Shown: positions 56,691-64,000 of the stretch, piece by piece
How positions within the stretch are numbered: the first letter of the stretch is position 1
How the letters are laid out: the number at the start of each line of letters is the position of its first letter
DNA from: Kitasatospora acidiphila
Lineage (GTDB): Bacteria > Actinomycetota > Actinomycetes > Streptomycetales > Streptomycetaceae
Reading direction: 5' to 3'
Assembly (NCBI RefSeq): GCF_006636205.1
Contig: NZ_VIGB01000001.1
Coordinates: 1 to 64,000 of the forward strand
DNA: 64,000 bases
Translations under genes and position numbers: made by a program
The notes under the pieces: generated by a model
What the model was told of the DNA's origin: nothing
The model's database searches: none
What the model saw: the letters and a program-made list of their open reading frames with translations, nothing else

Positions 56691-58477
56691 TGAGCGGCGC
56701 CGGCCTTATGGCACACCTGTGGCCGACGGTGCACGCGTGCCACCGGCCCACCGGACCCGCAGTGACCGTCCATCAGGACGGTGAGATACAGGCCCGGTTG
56801 ACCTTTGCCGAGCTGTCCGCTGCAGTGGACCGGTTCGCAAGAGTTCTGACTGGACGTCACATCACCGCTGGCGCAAGAGTGCTACTGGTACTGCCCAACG
56901 GGCTGGAGTTCAGCACGGCCCTGCTCGGCGCACTGCGCGCCGGCCTCGTCGCGGTCCCCGCGCCGACTCCCGACCTCGCCCGGCAGGAGGCTCTCCGCGA
57001 GCGCATCACCGGCATCGCGGCCGACTGTGCACCCGCGCTGGCAATCACCCTTGAAGATTGGATCGATCAGCTCCACCGGATCCTGCGCCGCCTGCCCGAG
57101 CCGCCCGCGCTGCTCAGCTGGGAGCAGCTCGGCCGAGCCGACGGCGCCCCGCCCCGGCGACCGTCCTCGCCACCACCGGTCGCCGCACCGGACGACATCG
57201 CCTTCCTCCAGTACACCTCCGGCTCCACCGGCCAGCCCAAAGGCGTGGCCGTCAGCCACCGAGCGCTGCACGCCAGTTGCCACCAGGCGGCGGCGGTCTA
57301 CGCGGAGACCCCCGCGGACACGGCGGTCACCTGGGTGCCGCTCCACCACGACATGGGCCTGATCACCGGCCTGTTCCGGCCGCTGTTCACCGGCTACGAG
57401 TCGGTCCTGCTGTCACCCCGGGAGTTCGCCCGCTCGCCCGCGAGCTGGCTGTCGGCCGTCAGCGCGTTGCGCGGGACGCTGTCCAGCGCGCCGAACTTCG
57501 CCTACGAGCACTGCGTGCGCCGGATCTCCCCCGCAGCGGCCGCCGACTTCGACCTCAGCTCATGGCGAGTGGCGCGCAACGCCGGCGAGGTGGTCCACCC
57601 CGGCACCGCGGACCGCTTCACCGACCGGTTCGCCGCAGCCGGGTTCCGGGCGAGCGCCTTCTGCCCCTCGTACGGCATGGCGGAGGCGACCCTGACCGTC
57701 ACCGCCGCGACACCACGGCGGCCGGCCCTCCGGCTGGCCGTCGACCGGGACGAGCTGCACCACGGCCGCGTGCTCCCGGTCGACGACGGCACCACGGCAC
57801 CGACCATCCGGCTGCTCTCCTCGGGGACGCCGCTGCCCGGCACCCGCGTGGCTATCCGGGCCCGGTTCACCGACCCACCCGACGACGAGCGCACCGACCG
57901 GAACACCGACCGACCCACCCGCCAGTACGCCGACCGACCCGGCGACCGCTACCTGCCGGACGGCCAGGTGGGCGAGATCCTGCTGTGCGGACCGCAGTTG
58001 TTCACCGGATACTGGCCCGCCGACGGCGCCCGCCCGTCCGCCTGGCACGCCACCGGTGACCTCGGCTTCCGTCACCAGGAACAGCTGTTCGTCCTCGGAC
58101 GCTGCGACGACACCCTGGTTCACCGCGGCCGGAACTACCACGCGGCGGACGTCCGGACAGCCTGCGCCGCGATCCCGGAACTGCGCCCGGGCCGGTGCGC
58201 CGCGCTGGCCGGTGCACCGGACGCCGACCGGTCCGGCACCGAACGGGTGGTTCTGGTGGCGGAGTTGGCGGACCCCGCCGAGGCGCCCAGTGCCGAGCTC
58301 GCGCTGCGGGTAAAACGTGAACTCGCCCGCACCCTCGACCTCTACGTCAGCGATGTACACTTCCTCGCCCCGGGCACCCTGCCGATGACCACCAGCGGCA
58401 AGATCCGGGTGGCAGAGACCGCTCGCCGGCTGCGGCTCGGCACTCTGCCACCCCGTTCGCCTGCGGCGCCTCATTGA
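56690..58477 (+). CDS. Fatty-acyl-AMP ligase (FAAL)
   Basis: A 595-residue ligase with FAAL-type features: FLQYTSGSTGQPKGV, WVPLHHDMGLITGLF, SSAPNFAYEHCVRR, AFCPSYGMAEATLTV, ATGDLGF and FVLGRCDDTLVHRGRNYHAADV, plus the C-terminal TTSGKIRV lysine. These enzymes make acyl-AMP from free fatty acids and pass it directly to a carrier protein, not to CoA. An Asp/Arg-rich insertion (residues about 395-425) is not part of the family. ATG 56690 is in a TGATG overlap with the preceding gene. It likely supplies a fatty acyl starter to the carrier protein at 55027. It ends tail-to-tail with the LmbU gene, overlapping 7 bp. Confidence 0.9.
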   Translation: MSGAGLMAHLWPTVHACHRPTGPAVTVHQDGEIQARLTFAELSAAVDRFARVLTGRHITAGARVLLVLPNGLEFSTALLGALRAGLVAVPAPTPDLARQEALRERITGIAADCAPALAITLEDWIDQLHRILRRLPEPPALLSWEQLGRADGAPPRRPSSPPPVAAPDDIAFLQYTSGSTGQPKGVAVSHRALHASCHQAAAVYAETPADTAVTWVPLHHDMGLITGLFRPLFTGYESVLLSPREFARSPASWLSAVSALRGTLSSAPNFAYEHCVRRISPAAAADFDLSSWRVARNAGEVVHPGTADRFTDRFAAAGFRASAFCPSYGMAEATLTVTAATPRRPALRLAVDRDELHHGRVLPVDDGTTAPTIRLLSSGTPLPGTRVAIRARFTDPPDDERTDRNTDRPTRQYADRPGDRYLPDGQVGEILLCGPQLFTGYWPADGARPSAWHATGDLGFRHQEQLFVLGRCDDTLVHRGRNYHAADVRTACAAIPELRPGRCAALAGAPDADRSGTERVVLVAELADPAEAPSAELALRVKRELARTLDLYVSDVHFLAPGTLPMTTSGKIRVAETARRLRLGTLPPRSPAAPH

Positions 58478-59169
58478 GCCGGCGGCCGCTCCCCTCCCCG
58501 CGCCACTGACACTGCCTGGTCGGCCAATCTCATCAGCCACCGCACCACATCGCCGTCCTCGCACTGCGCTGCCTGCTGCCAACTGGTCCACTGCTCCGCG
58601 GCGAGCTCGAACCGCAGTTGCGGCCGCAGCAGCGCGCACGGCTGCGGCGGCGGCACCAGCTGGCCGCGCAGCCGGCGCCGCAGCTCGGCCTTGGACCACC
58701 GGTGCTCCAGTGCCCGGTCCAGCCAACGGTCCTGCTCGGCCGGTGGCAGCGCTGCCACCTCCTGGTGGTGCTGGAAGCTCAGCGCCTCACGCCGCCGGGC
58801 CACCTCGAACTTCCGGGCGACCCACGCGTAGTTCCGCAACGTCTGGTAGTCGAGCATGGTCCCGCTGATCGCCGTGCGGTACCGCCCGGGATAGGTGCTC
58901 GCGCCGTACACCAGCCAGTCGCCGGCCCACCACGCTGAGGAGTTGCCGATCGCCCCCAGCTGCTTGCCGACCCGCAGCCAGGCCGCCAGCGGCAGCCCCC
59001 GTGGCATCCGCAGCGACGTGCTCAGCGCCTGCACCGGGCCGCCGCCCACCCCTACCCTCGCACCGACCGCCGGGCCCCCGGTCGGCTGACCTGGCGTGCC
59101 CGGCCGCCCGGCCGCCGGAACAGCACGCCGCTCCGGTCCGCCCAGGATCGAACTACGGGACTCGGGCAT
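58471..59169 (-). CDS. LmbU-family pathway regulator
   Basis: A 232-residue member of the LmbU/NovE/HmtD group of cluster-situated regulators. The conserved core is SLRMPRGLPLAAWLRVGKQL, SSAWWAGDWLVYGASTY, TMLDYQTLRNYAWVARKFE, RREALSFQHHQEVAALP and RALEHRWSKAELRRRLR (residues about 65-170). I chose ATG 59169 with AAGGGGG upstream; the frame is open to 59223. Members activate antibiotic clusters. The palindrome at 50721 with core CGCCGGCG is the likely target in this cluster. It is the only regulator gene within the cluster. Confidence 0.85.
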   Translation of the reverse strand: MPESRSSILGGPERRAVPAAGRPGTPGQPTGGPAVGARVGVGGGPVQALSTSLRMPRGLPLAAWLRVGKQLGAIGNSSAWWAGDWLVYGASTYPGRYRTAISGTMLDYQTLRNYAWVARKFEVARRREALSFQHHQEVAALPPAEQDRWLDRALEHRWSKAELRRRLRGQLVPPPQPCALLRPQLRFELAAEQWTSWQQAAQCEDGDVVRWLMRLADQAVSVARGGERPPAQ

Positions 59170-59389
59170 GTAATACCCCCTTGAGGTGCTTCGCGGTGAA
59201 CGTGTGCGGAAAGCTCCACGCACTTCGTTAACGCTAGGAAGCGCTGTTCAACACTCCGTCGACGACCGTTCAACGGCCACTGGTTGTTTGGAACGAGTGA
59301 GATCCGATTCCACGGGCCACTCCCGCCGGCTCCATCCGCCACGTTGTTCACAAGCGGGATGGAGGGCCGTTCCAGCTGCTGCGGTCACG

Positions 59390-59850
59390 GCTCGTCCAGC
59401 TCCAGCACCACGGACACCCGGTCCGGAAGCAGCACCTGCACACCTTCGAAGGCGCGATCGGCGCCTACGCCCGCGACGTCGAGGAGCACACGCCGATCCA
59501 TCCCGAGCACGCGGCCTCGGTGCTCGACGAGAGGGCCGCCGACGACGCGGTCTCCACCGTGGACCCGGCACGTGCTTTGTCTGGGGCCCCCGCTACCTGA
59601 CGCCCAACGGACGGTGCCGCATCCTCGGTTCCTTCGTCCACGGCTCCATGGCCAACGCCGTCCCGCAGGCCATCGGCGCGCAGTTCCTCGACCGCGGCCG
59701 CCAGGTGGTGTTGCTGTCCGGGACGGTGGGTTCTCCGTGCTGATAAGCGACTTCCTGGCGCTCGTACAGAACGAGCTGCCGGTGAAGGTCGTGGTCTCCA
59801 ACAACTCCTCGCTCGGCATGGTCTGGAGGGAACGGTCGACGGTCTGCCGT
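59390..59850 (+). pseudogene. Pyruvate oxidase/TPP-enzyme fragment
   Basis: Pieces of a thiamine-diphosphate enzyme of the PoxB type: [20 protein letters not shown]-like text in shifted frames, [41 protein letters not shown], then [30 protein letters not shown]. Only the C-terminal TPP-binding region is left, with frame changes near 59450, 59570 and 59725, and it stops being similar after SSLGMV. It marks the right border of the cluster as a degraded or rearranged zone. Confidence 0.65.
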
Positions 59851-60007
59851 CGTACGGCACCGTCATCGGCGCACCCGTTCAGCGTCACCGGGTACGGCTG
59901 TGCGCTGCCGGCGAAGCGGACGCAACTCACGACTGGTCACAAGAAGCGTGACCCCTCGGTGCCAACAAGCGTGTCCCGCTGACCGGAAGATGCCGGCTCG
60001 CCTGGTC

Positions 60008-60265
60008 CTACTGCTCCAGGATGCGCACGGCGCGGTCGATCGCCAGCAGGTCACCGTCCTTGACGGCTCGCCGGAACGCGACGGAGAACAGCCGCTCCAG
60101 GCGCATGTGGTGGACGATGCGCAGCTCGTCCACGGCAACGTCGAGTTCGGTGTGCCGCTCCCGCAGGGCGGTGCTGACGTCCTTGCAGGCGTAACGGATC
60201 AGCACGGCGTCGGCTGGCGGCTCCTTGCCCTTCGGCCGCCCGCCCGAGCACGATCTGCGCGACAT
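60008..60265 (-). pseudogene. C-terminal tail of an HTH/terminase-small-subunit-like protein
   Basis: The reverse frame reads ALRERHTELDVAVDELRIVHHMRLERLFSVAFRRAVKDGDLLAIDRAVRILEQ and then stops. This is the helical tail of proteins of phage or integrative-element type that carry an N-terminal HTH; the HTH part is absent. It is a relic, possibly of a mobile element. Confidence 0.35.
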
Positions 60266-60285
60266 TCGCGCATGGAGCCCTGATC

Positions 60286-60805
60286 ACCAGCCTCCACGCA
60301 CCGGCGACCGATCGCTCTGCTCTCCGTTCCGCCGGTGGTCGCGCTGGGCCTCTCGTTCACCGCGACCGCGTGCAGTGCGAAGGTCTTGGCCCGCACCGAC
60401 CCCGGCCCGGTGCCGTCGTCGCCTCCGCCACTCCGATGGGACCTGCCGGCCCGTGCCGCGGCAACGGCCCTGCTGGTCACCGCGCCGACCTCCGCCGCGG
60501 CGCGGCTCGGCCCCAGCACGACCGGTGTACTCGCACCCTTTCCCATCGGCACCAGCGTCACCGCCGCCTTCGCACTCGCCCAGGGCGGACCGGCCGTGGC
60601 GGCGGCGACCCTACGTGGCGTCCTGCGGGGCCTGTGGGGCTTCGCCGTGTTCTGCTTCCTCGTCGCCGTACTGGCCGAACCGCTCGGCGGCGGACCCGCC
60701 TTCGGTATCGCCATCGCCTGCACGCTCGTGCTCCAACTGGGCATCGGGCGCCTGCAGTCAGCGCGGGCCGCACAGCGGACTCCCCGCGCAGCCCGCGCAG
60801 CGTAG
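60286..60805 (+). pseudogene. Membrane protein, N-terminally truncated
   Basis: An open frame with four hydrophobic segments (LLSVPPVVALGLSFTAT, AAATALLVTAPTSAA, GVLAPFPIGTSVTAAFALA, GLWGFAVFCFLVAVLAEPL and a last one near its end). The only internal start is GTG 60335, inside a membrane helix, and similarity-like sequence continues upstream to about 60286, so the front half is missing. The family is not known to me. It ends before the TetR gene, tail to tail. Confidence 0.45.
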
Positions 60806-60903
60806 ACCAGTCCCACCGGGGCTCGGGGAACGGCGCCCAGACCCCGGAGTGCATCCGCCGGTCACATCAGCCGGAATGTTCTAGCCGTACCCGGTTCAGC
60901 CCT

Positions 60904-61545
60904 TCAGGAACGGTAGCGGTGGAGGAAGGTCTCGACGAGGAAGCGGGCCAGGTCGGTGAGCCGTTCCGGGGGGTAGGTGGCGGGGTCGCGCAGGAGCAGT
61001 CGGCCGCCGTCCTCGAGGGTGGTGAGCAGGACGTGGGCGAGGAGGTCGACGTCGACGGTCTCGCCGCCGGGCCGGTCCTGGAGGAGCCGGCGGACGGCCT
61101 CGGCGAAGCGGGCGCGGATGTCGGCCTCGGTGGCCTCCTTGTACCTGCGTACCGGTGCGGGTGAGGTGTCGACGGGCAGCAGGATGGCGCGCCAGCGTGC
61201 GGGGTGGGCGAGGACGGCGTCGTAGAAGCCGCGGGCGACGGCGGTGAAGGTGTCGGCGGGGTCGGCGCCGGCCGGGTCGGTGGTGATGACGTCGGCGAGC
61301 TGGGCGAGGGCGCGCTCTCCCTCGCGTTCGAGCAGGTCGCGCAGGAGGTGGTCGGAGTCGGTGAACTGGCCGTAGACCACCGGCCGGGTGACGCCGGCGA
61401 GGCGGGCGACGGAGTCGACGGACACCGCGGCGACGCCGGCGGTGTTGATGATCTCCAGTGCGGCGTCGAGCAGTTGCTCGCGGCGCTCGGCCGGCGGCAT
61501 CCGCGGAGCGTAGGGCCGCTTGGGGGTGGTCTGCGCTCTGGCCAT
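60904..61545 (-). CDS. TetR-family transcriptional regulator
   Basis: A 213-residue TetR repressor. The N-terminal HTH is RREQLLDAALEIINTAGVAAVSVDSVARLAGVTRPVVYGQFTDSDHLLRDLL (residues about 21-72). The ligand-binding C-terminus is helical with VARGFYDAVLAHPARWRAILLP. Start ATG 61545. It is divergent from the hot-dog thioesterase gene; the 118-bp gap holds three copies of GAAGCTAC, likely its operator. Confidence 0.88.
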   Translation of the reverse strand: MARAQTTPKRPYAPRMPPAERREQLLDAALEIINTAGVAAVSVDSVARLAGVTRPVVYGQFTDSDHLLRDLLEREGERALAQLADVITTDPAGADPADTFTAVARGFYDAVLAHPARWRAILLPVDTSPAPVRRYKEATEADIRARFAEAVRRLLQDRPGGETVDVDLLAHVLLTTLEDGGRLLLRDPATYPPERLTDLARFLVETFLHRYRS

Positions 61546-61564
61546 GTCCCGGATCGTACCTTGC

Positions 61565-61600
61565 GAAGCTACACAGCTGAAGCTACGGTACTGAAGCTAC
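61565..61600. repeat. Three GAAGCTAC direct repeats, 14-bp period
   Basis: GAAGCTAC occurs at 61565-61572, 61579-61586 and 61593-61600, each 14 bp apart, between the divergent TetR and thioesterase genes. Probable regulator-binding array. Confidence 0.6.
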
Positions 61601-61663
61601 ATATCCGTAGCAATTGCCGGAGACGCGACGACCTACGACAACGAAGACCGGAGCCTGAAGCAC

Positions 61664-62119
61664 ATGCACGACCAGACCACGACCACCTTCCCCCAGGAGA
61701 TCCTGGACGAGTGGGCCGCTACGGGAATCGACCTGCCGGCCGTCTTCTCCCTGGGCGCGCTCTGCGACCGCATGGGGATCCGCATCCAGCACGCCTCCGC
61801 CGACCGCGTAGTCGGCACGCTCCCCGTCGAGGGCAACGCCCAGCCCTACGGCCTCCTGCACGGCGGGGCCTCGGCCGTCCTCGCCGAGAGCCTCGGCTCG
61901 ACGGCAGCGGCACTGCACGGAGGCCCCACCAAGTACCCCGTCGGAGTCGACCTGAACTGCACGCACCACCGCAGCGTCCGCTCCGGCCTGCTGACCGGAG
62001 TCGCCACCGCCGCGCACCTCGGCCGCACCACGGCGACCTACGAGATCGTCGTCACCGACGAGACCGCCCGACGGGTGTGCACCGCCCGCCTCACCTGCCT
62101 CCTGCGCACCGCCGACTGA
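61664..62119 (+). CDS. Hot-dog fold thioesterase, PaaI-like
   Basis: A 151-residue acyl-CoA thioesterase-like protein. The signature GNAQPYGLLHGGASAVLAESLGS includes the catalytic Asn/Gly and Glu positions of the PaaI/MenI group, and VGVDLNCTHHRSVRSG forms the second strand region. Start ATG 61664. The divergent TetR gene suggests induction by an acyl-CoA or aromatic compound. It hydrolyses acyl-CoA thioesters, with phenylacetyl- or hydroxynaphthoyl-CoA among known family substrates. Confidence 0.88.
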   Translation: MHDQTTTTFPQEILDEWAATGIDLPAVFSLGALCDRMGIRIQHASADRVVGTLPVEGNAQPYGLLHGGASAVLAESLGSTAAALHGGPTKYPVGVDLNCTHHRSVRSGLLTGVATAAHLGRTTATYEIVVTDETARRVCTARLTCLLRTAD

Positions 62120-62126
62120 ACGGCTG

Positions 62127-62158
62127 ACCGGGGCCACCCAGAGAAGGTGGCCCTGGTC
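62127..62158 (+). terminator. Hairpin terminator after the thioesterase gene
   Basis: GGGCCACC (62131-62138) pairs with GGTGGCCC (62146-62153); the stem extends to GACC/GGTC with one mismatch. It lies 8 bases after the stop. Confidence 0.65.
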
Positions 62159-62256
62159 GACCGTGTGTCCCACCGGTCCCCGCAACGCGGATCGCCGCCC
62201 AGTGCAGGCAGCGGGCGGCGATCCGGGTCAGCAGGGGAAACCGACGGCAGCGTGGG

Positions 62257-62510
62257 TCACTTGACGATCGGCTGGCTCATCTCGCAGCCGCCCTGGCCGT
62301 TGTTGGCGTCGTTGGACCAGGTGGACTGCATCGCGAACGACCCGGTGGAGAAGTTGACGTTGGTGGCGGCGCCCGGGCCGGTGTTCTTCCAGGCGCACTT
62401 GTCGCCGTTCTCCCAGCCGGCGCTGTCGCTCCAACCACCCATCGGGTTCTGGTCGGTGATGGTCTCGGCGGACGGGTTGTCTACCCAGCTGCCGGCCAGC
62501 GCGCCACCTC
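62257..62510 (-). pseudogene. Secreted protein, C-terminal fragment
   Basis: The reverse strand encodes SWVDNPSAETITDQNP, GWENGDKCAWKN, TGSFAMQSTWSNDANNG and GGCEMSQPIV before a stop. This is the C-terminal domain of a family of secreted Streptomyces proteins with paired Cys and many Trp/Asn. The N-terminal part and signal peptide are missing, and the frame changes near 62505 into an unrelated sequence. Confidence 0.55.
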
Positions 62511-62616
62511 CGGGTAGCCCACGTGCGCGGCGTCCTCCGGGCGCAGTCGGTCAACTCGGCTCCCGGCGGGGACGCCGTGCGGCGTGAAAACGACTGGTGC
62601 TCGGGCCGACCTGTTG

Positions 62617-63486
62617 TCACGCGCCCGAGCTGATCCATGTCCAGGCGAGTTCCTTGACCCACGTGGCGGCCTCGTCGGCCCTGGCCGGGGGTGCACCGAC
62701 GACGACGAGTTCGGTGACGCCTGCTGCGGCAAGCTCGGGCAGGTGCTCCGGGGTGCCGTCGCTCGGGGCGACGGCGACCGTGAGCTCCTCGAGATCGCGA
62801 CCGTGCCGGGCGCACTCCTGCGCGAGAACGGCGATGTGTGCCGGGATGTCGGCCACGGACACGTTGAAGCCGTACCAACCGTCGGCGAGCGTGACCGCGC
62901 GCCGCAGTGCGGTGTCGCTGTTGCCGCCGATCACGACCGGAAGCCGGCCGTCGCGCAGCGGCTTGGGGTTGACCCGGATCGCGTCGAACCGGGTGAACTC
63001 TCCGGTGTAGGAGGCGGGGTCCTGGGTCCAGAGGGTGCCCATGGCGGCGAGGTACTCGTCGGTGCGGCGCCCGCGTCCCGTGAAGGGGACTCCGAGAGCG
63101 GCGAACTCCTCGGCCGACCAGCCGACGCCTACACCGAGGCTGAACCGTCCGGCGGACAGTACATCAAGTGTGGCGGCCTGTTTGGCGACCAGGACCGGGT
63201 TGTGCTCGGGCAGCAGGAGTACCCCGGTGGCGAGTTCGATCCTGTTGGTGACCGCTGCCGCGAAGCTCAGGGCGAGCAGTGGGTCCAGCCAGTCCGCGTC
63301 CGCGGGTACGGCGATCCGGCCGTCCGCGGAGTAGGGGTAGCGGGAGGCGGGCTTGTCCACGAGCACCACGTGCTCGCCGCACCACAGCCTCGCGAAGCCG
63401 TACGCCTCCGCGGCCGTGGCCACGGCCCGGATCACCTCGGGACGGGCACCGTCACCGATACCGAGCGCGTGCAGCCCTACCCGCAT
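62617..63486 (-). CDS. LLM-class F420-dependent oxidoreductase
   Basis: A 289-residue TIM-barrel protein of the luciferase-like monooxygenase family, F420 branch. RLWCGEHVVLVD, ELATGVLLLPEHNPVLVAKQAATLDVLSAGRFSLGVGVGW (the cis-peptide/cofactor region), EEFAALGVPFTGRGRRTDEYLAAM and LPVVIGGNSDTALRRAVTLADGWYGF are typical. Start ATG 63486. Such enzymes use F420 or FMN to reduce or oxidise small molecules; the substrate is unknown. It is a single gene next to a fragmentary region. Confidence 0.88.
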   Translation of the reverse strand: MRVGLHALGIGDGARPEVIRAVATAAEAYGFARLWCGEHVVLVDKPASRYPYSADGRIAVPADADWLDPLLALSFAAAVTNRIELATGVLLLPEHNPVLVAKQAATLDVLSAGRFSLGVGVGWSAEEFAALGVPFTGRGRRTDEYLAAMGTLWTQDPASYTGEFTRFDAIRVNPKPLRDGRLPVVIGGNSDTALRRAVTLADGWYGFNVSVADIPAHIAVLAQECARHGRDLEELTVAVAPSDGTPEHLPELAAAGVTELVVVGAPPARADEAATWVKELAWTWISSGA

Positions 63487-63744
63487 CCAGCGCACCTCCT
63501 GCCCCACCCTAGCCACAGGGACGCGGACACGAGCGACGCGGCACGCCGTCTGCCGAGAGCCGAGGCGCCGCCGGCGAACGAGCCGCCGGCCCGCTGGGCT
63601 GCCTACCCCCGGGCGGGGGCGCCGTGCGGTGTGAAGCCATGTGGGGCTGGTGCCCGCCCGGTCGACTCCGCTTGCCTCTTGGGATCCTGAGCGCCCGGAC
63701 CGGGTGACGCGGAAGCCGGCAGGACGGCCAGGGACCGCCGCGCA

Positions 63745-63840
63745 CGGGCTCAGCGGCCGAGCGCGCAGGCGCAGCGCCCAGCGGTCGACTGCGCGGGCTC
63801 AGCGGTCGACGCCGCGGGCTCAGCGGTCGAGTGCGCGGGC
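63745..63840. repeat. Degenerate 20-bp tandem repeats
   Basis: The unit GCGGGCTCAGCGGTCGA recurs with a 20-21-bp spacing, about four copies from 63745 to 63840, the last overlapping the end of the SnoaL-like gene. No function assigned. Confidence 0.55.
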
Positions 63841-64000
63841 GATGGGGAGCGTGTCGGAGGTCTGCCGCAGCTGGCTGATCTTCCCGGCCCGCACGGTGAA
63901 GACGTGCGCGAAGCGCGAACTCACCGCCTTGCCACCGGTAGTGGTCCCGAGGTAGCGGCCGAGGACGATGACGTGGTCGCCGTCCTCGAAGAACGCGTCC
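63820..64000 (-). CDS. SnoaL-like/NTF2-fold protein, C-terminal part (runs off the window)
   Basis: The reverse frame at the window edge reads DAFFEDGDHVIVLGRYLG, GKAVSSRFAHVFTVRAGKI and QLRQTSDTLPIARAL, then a stop at 63820. This is the C-terminal half of a SnoaL-type NTF2-fold protein of the ketosteroid-isomerase-related group. The start lies beyond base 64000. The last codons overlap the tandem repeats. Confidence 0.75.
   Translation of the reverse strand, partial: DAFFEDGDHVIVLGRYLGTTTGGKAVSSRFAHVFTVRAGKISQLRQTSDTLPIARALDR

Noticed and set aside
63641-63955. Forward ORF across the tandem repeats at the right edge
   Set aside because: Its RAQRST-type repeats come from the DNA repeat; the reverse strand encodes a real SnoaL-like tail.

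Overview
This is high-GC actinomycete DNA, most likely Streptomyces or Kitasatospora. The coding style is strongly GC-biased at third positions, with GTG starts, 4-bp GTGA/ATGA gene overlaps and families typical of these genera: DUF574 methyltransferases, an LmbU-type regulator, HelR, and a methyltransferase-NUDIX fusion. Many genes, above all in 0-8 kb and in the assembly-line genes, are broken by single-base frameshifts. Almost all those I examined are a missing C or G in a short homopolymer. Two nearly identical adenylation-domain segments differ almost only at such runs, so I read most frameshifts as sequence error rather than decay.

Layout. 0-5.1 kb: a broken epimerase, a truncated regulator, a DUF574 methyltransferase and two unknown genes. 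5.2-8.1 kb: an amino-acid permease and a glutamine-synthetase-like ligase, closed by a strong hairpin. 8.1-22.2 kb: an unusual run of genes comprising a degenerate GTPase-like/MurC-like ORF, a LuxR-type HTH protein, an EEP-fold phosphoesterase, a NUDIX protein, an ABC exporter, a triple-NUDIX protein, a NUDIX gene split by a 2.5-kb group II intron, a cysteine hydrolase, a methyltransferase, and a methyltransferase-NUDIX-PCMT fusion cut off by a deletion junction. Six NUDIX domains lie within about 10 kb. 22.2-28.4 kb: MarR/MFS pair, DUF1330 protein, alpha/beta hydrolase and a HelR-like helicase with a palindrome in front of it.

29.4-59.2 kb is a biosynthetic cluster and the centre of interest. 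A leftward operon starts with a JmjC/cupin oxygenase. It continues with a C-A(Gly)-T-E NRPS, then an F-(half C)-A(Gln)-T-KS-AT-KR-ACP hybrid. RpiB-like isomerase, SDR, nucleotidyltransferase-like protein, threonine-synthase-like PLP enzyme, P450 and HAD phosphatase follow, and the last gene is an aspartyl-tRNA synthetase. A rightward operon starts with a 32-codon gene for a double-glycine-leader peptide. It continues with a C39-peptidase ABC transporter, a stand-alone condensation-like protein lacking the catalytic histidines, a carrier protein, an acyl-AMP ligase and a fatty-acyl-AMP ligase. The two operons diverge from a 600-bp region holding the palindrome TGTCTCGCCGGCGAGACA, whose core fits the reported binding site of the LmbU family; an LmbU-family gene ends the cluster. 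My reading is a ribosomal-peptide/NRPS/PKS hybrid whose product may act on aspartyl-tRNA synthetase, with the operon's own AspRS as resistance copy. That is inference.

59.3-64 kb: remnants (pyruvate-oxidase-like fragment, HTH-protein tail, membrane-protein tail), then a TetR/hot-dog thioesterase pair with triplicate direct repeats between them, a tail of a secreted protein, an LLM-class oxidoreductase and a partial SnoaL-like gene at the window edge. I saw no tRNA, rRNA or CRISPR array.
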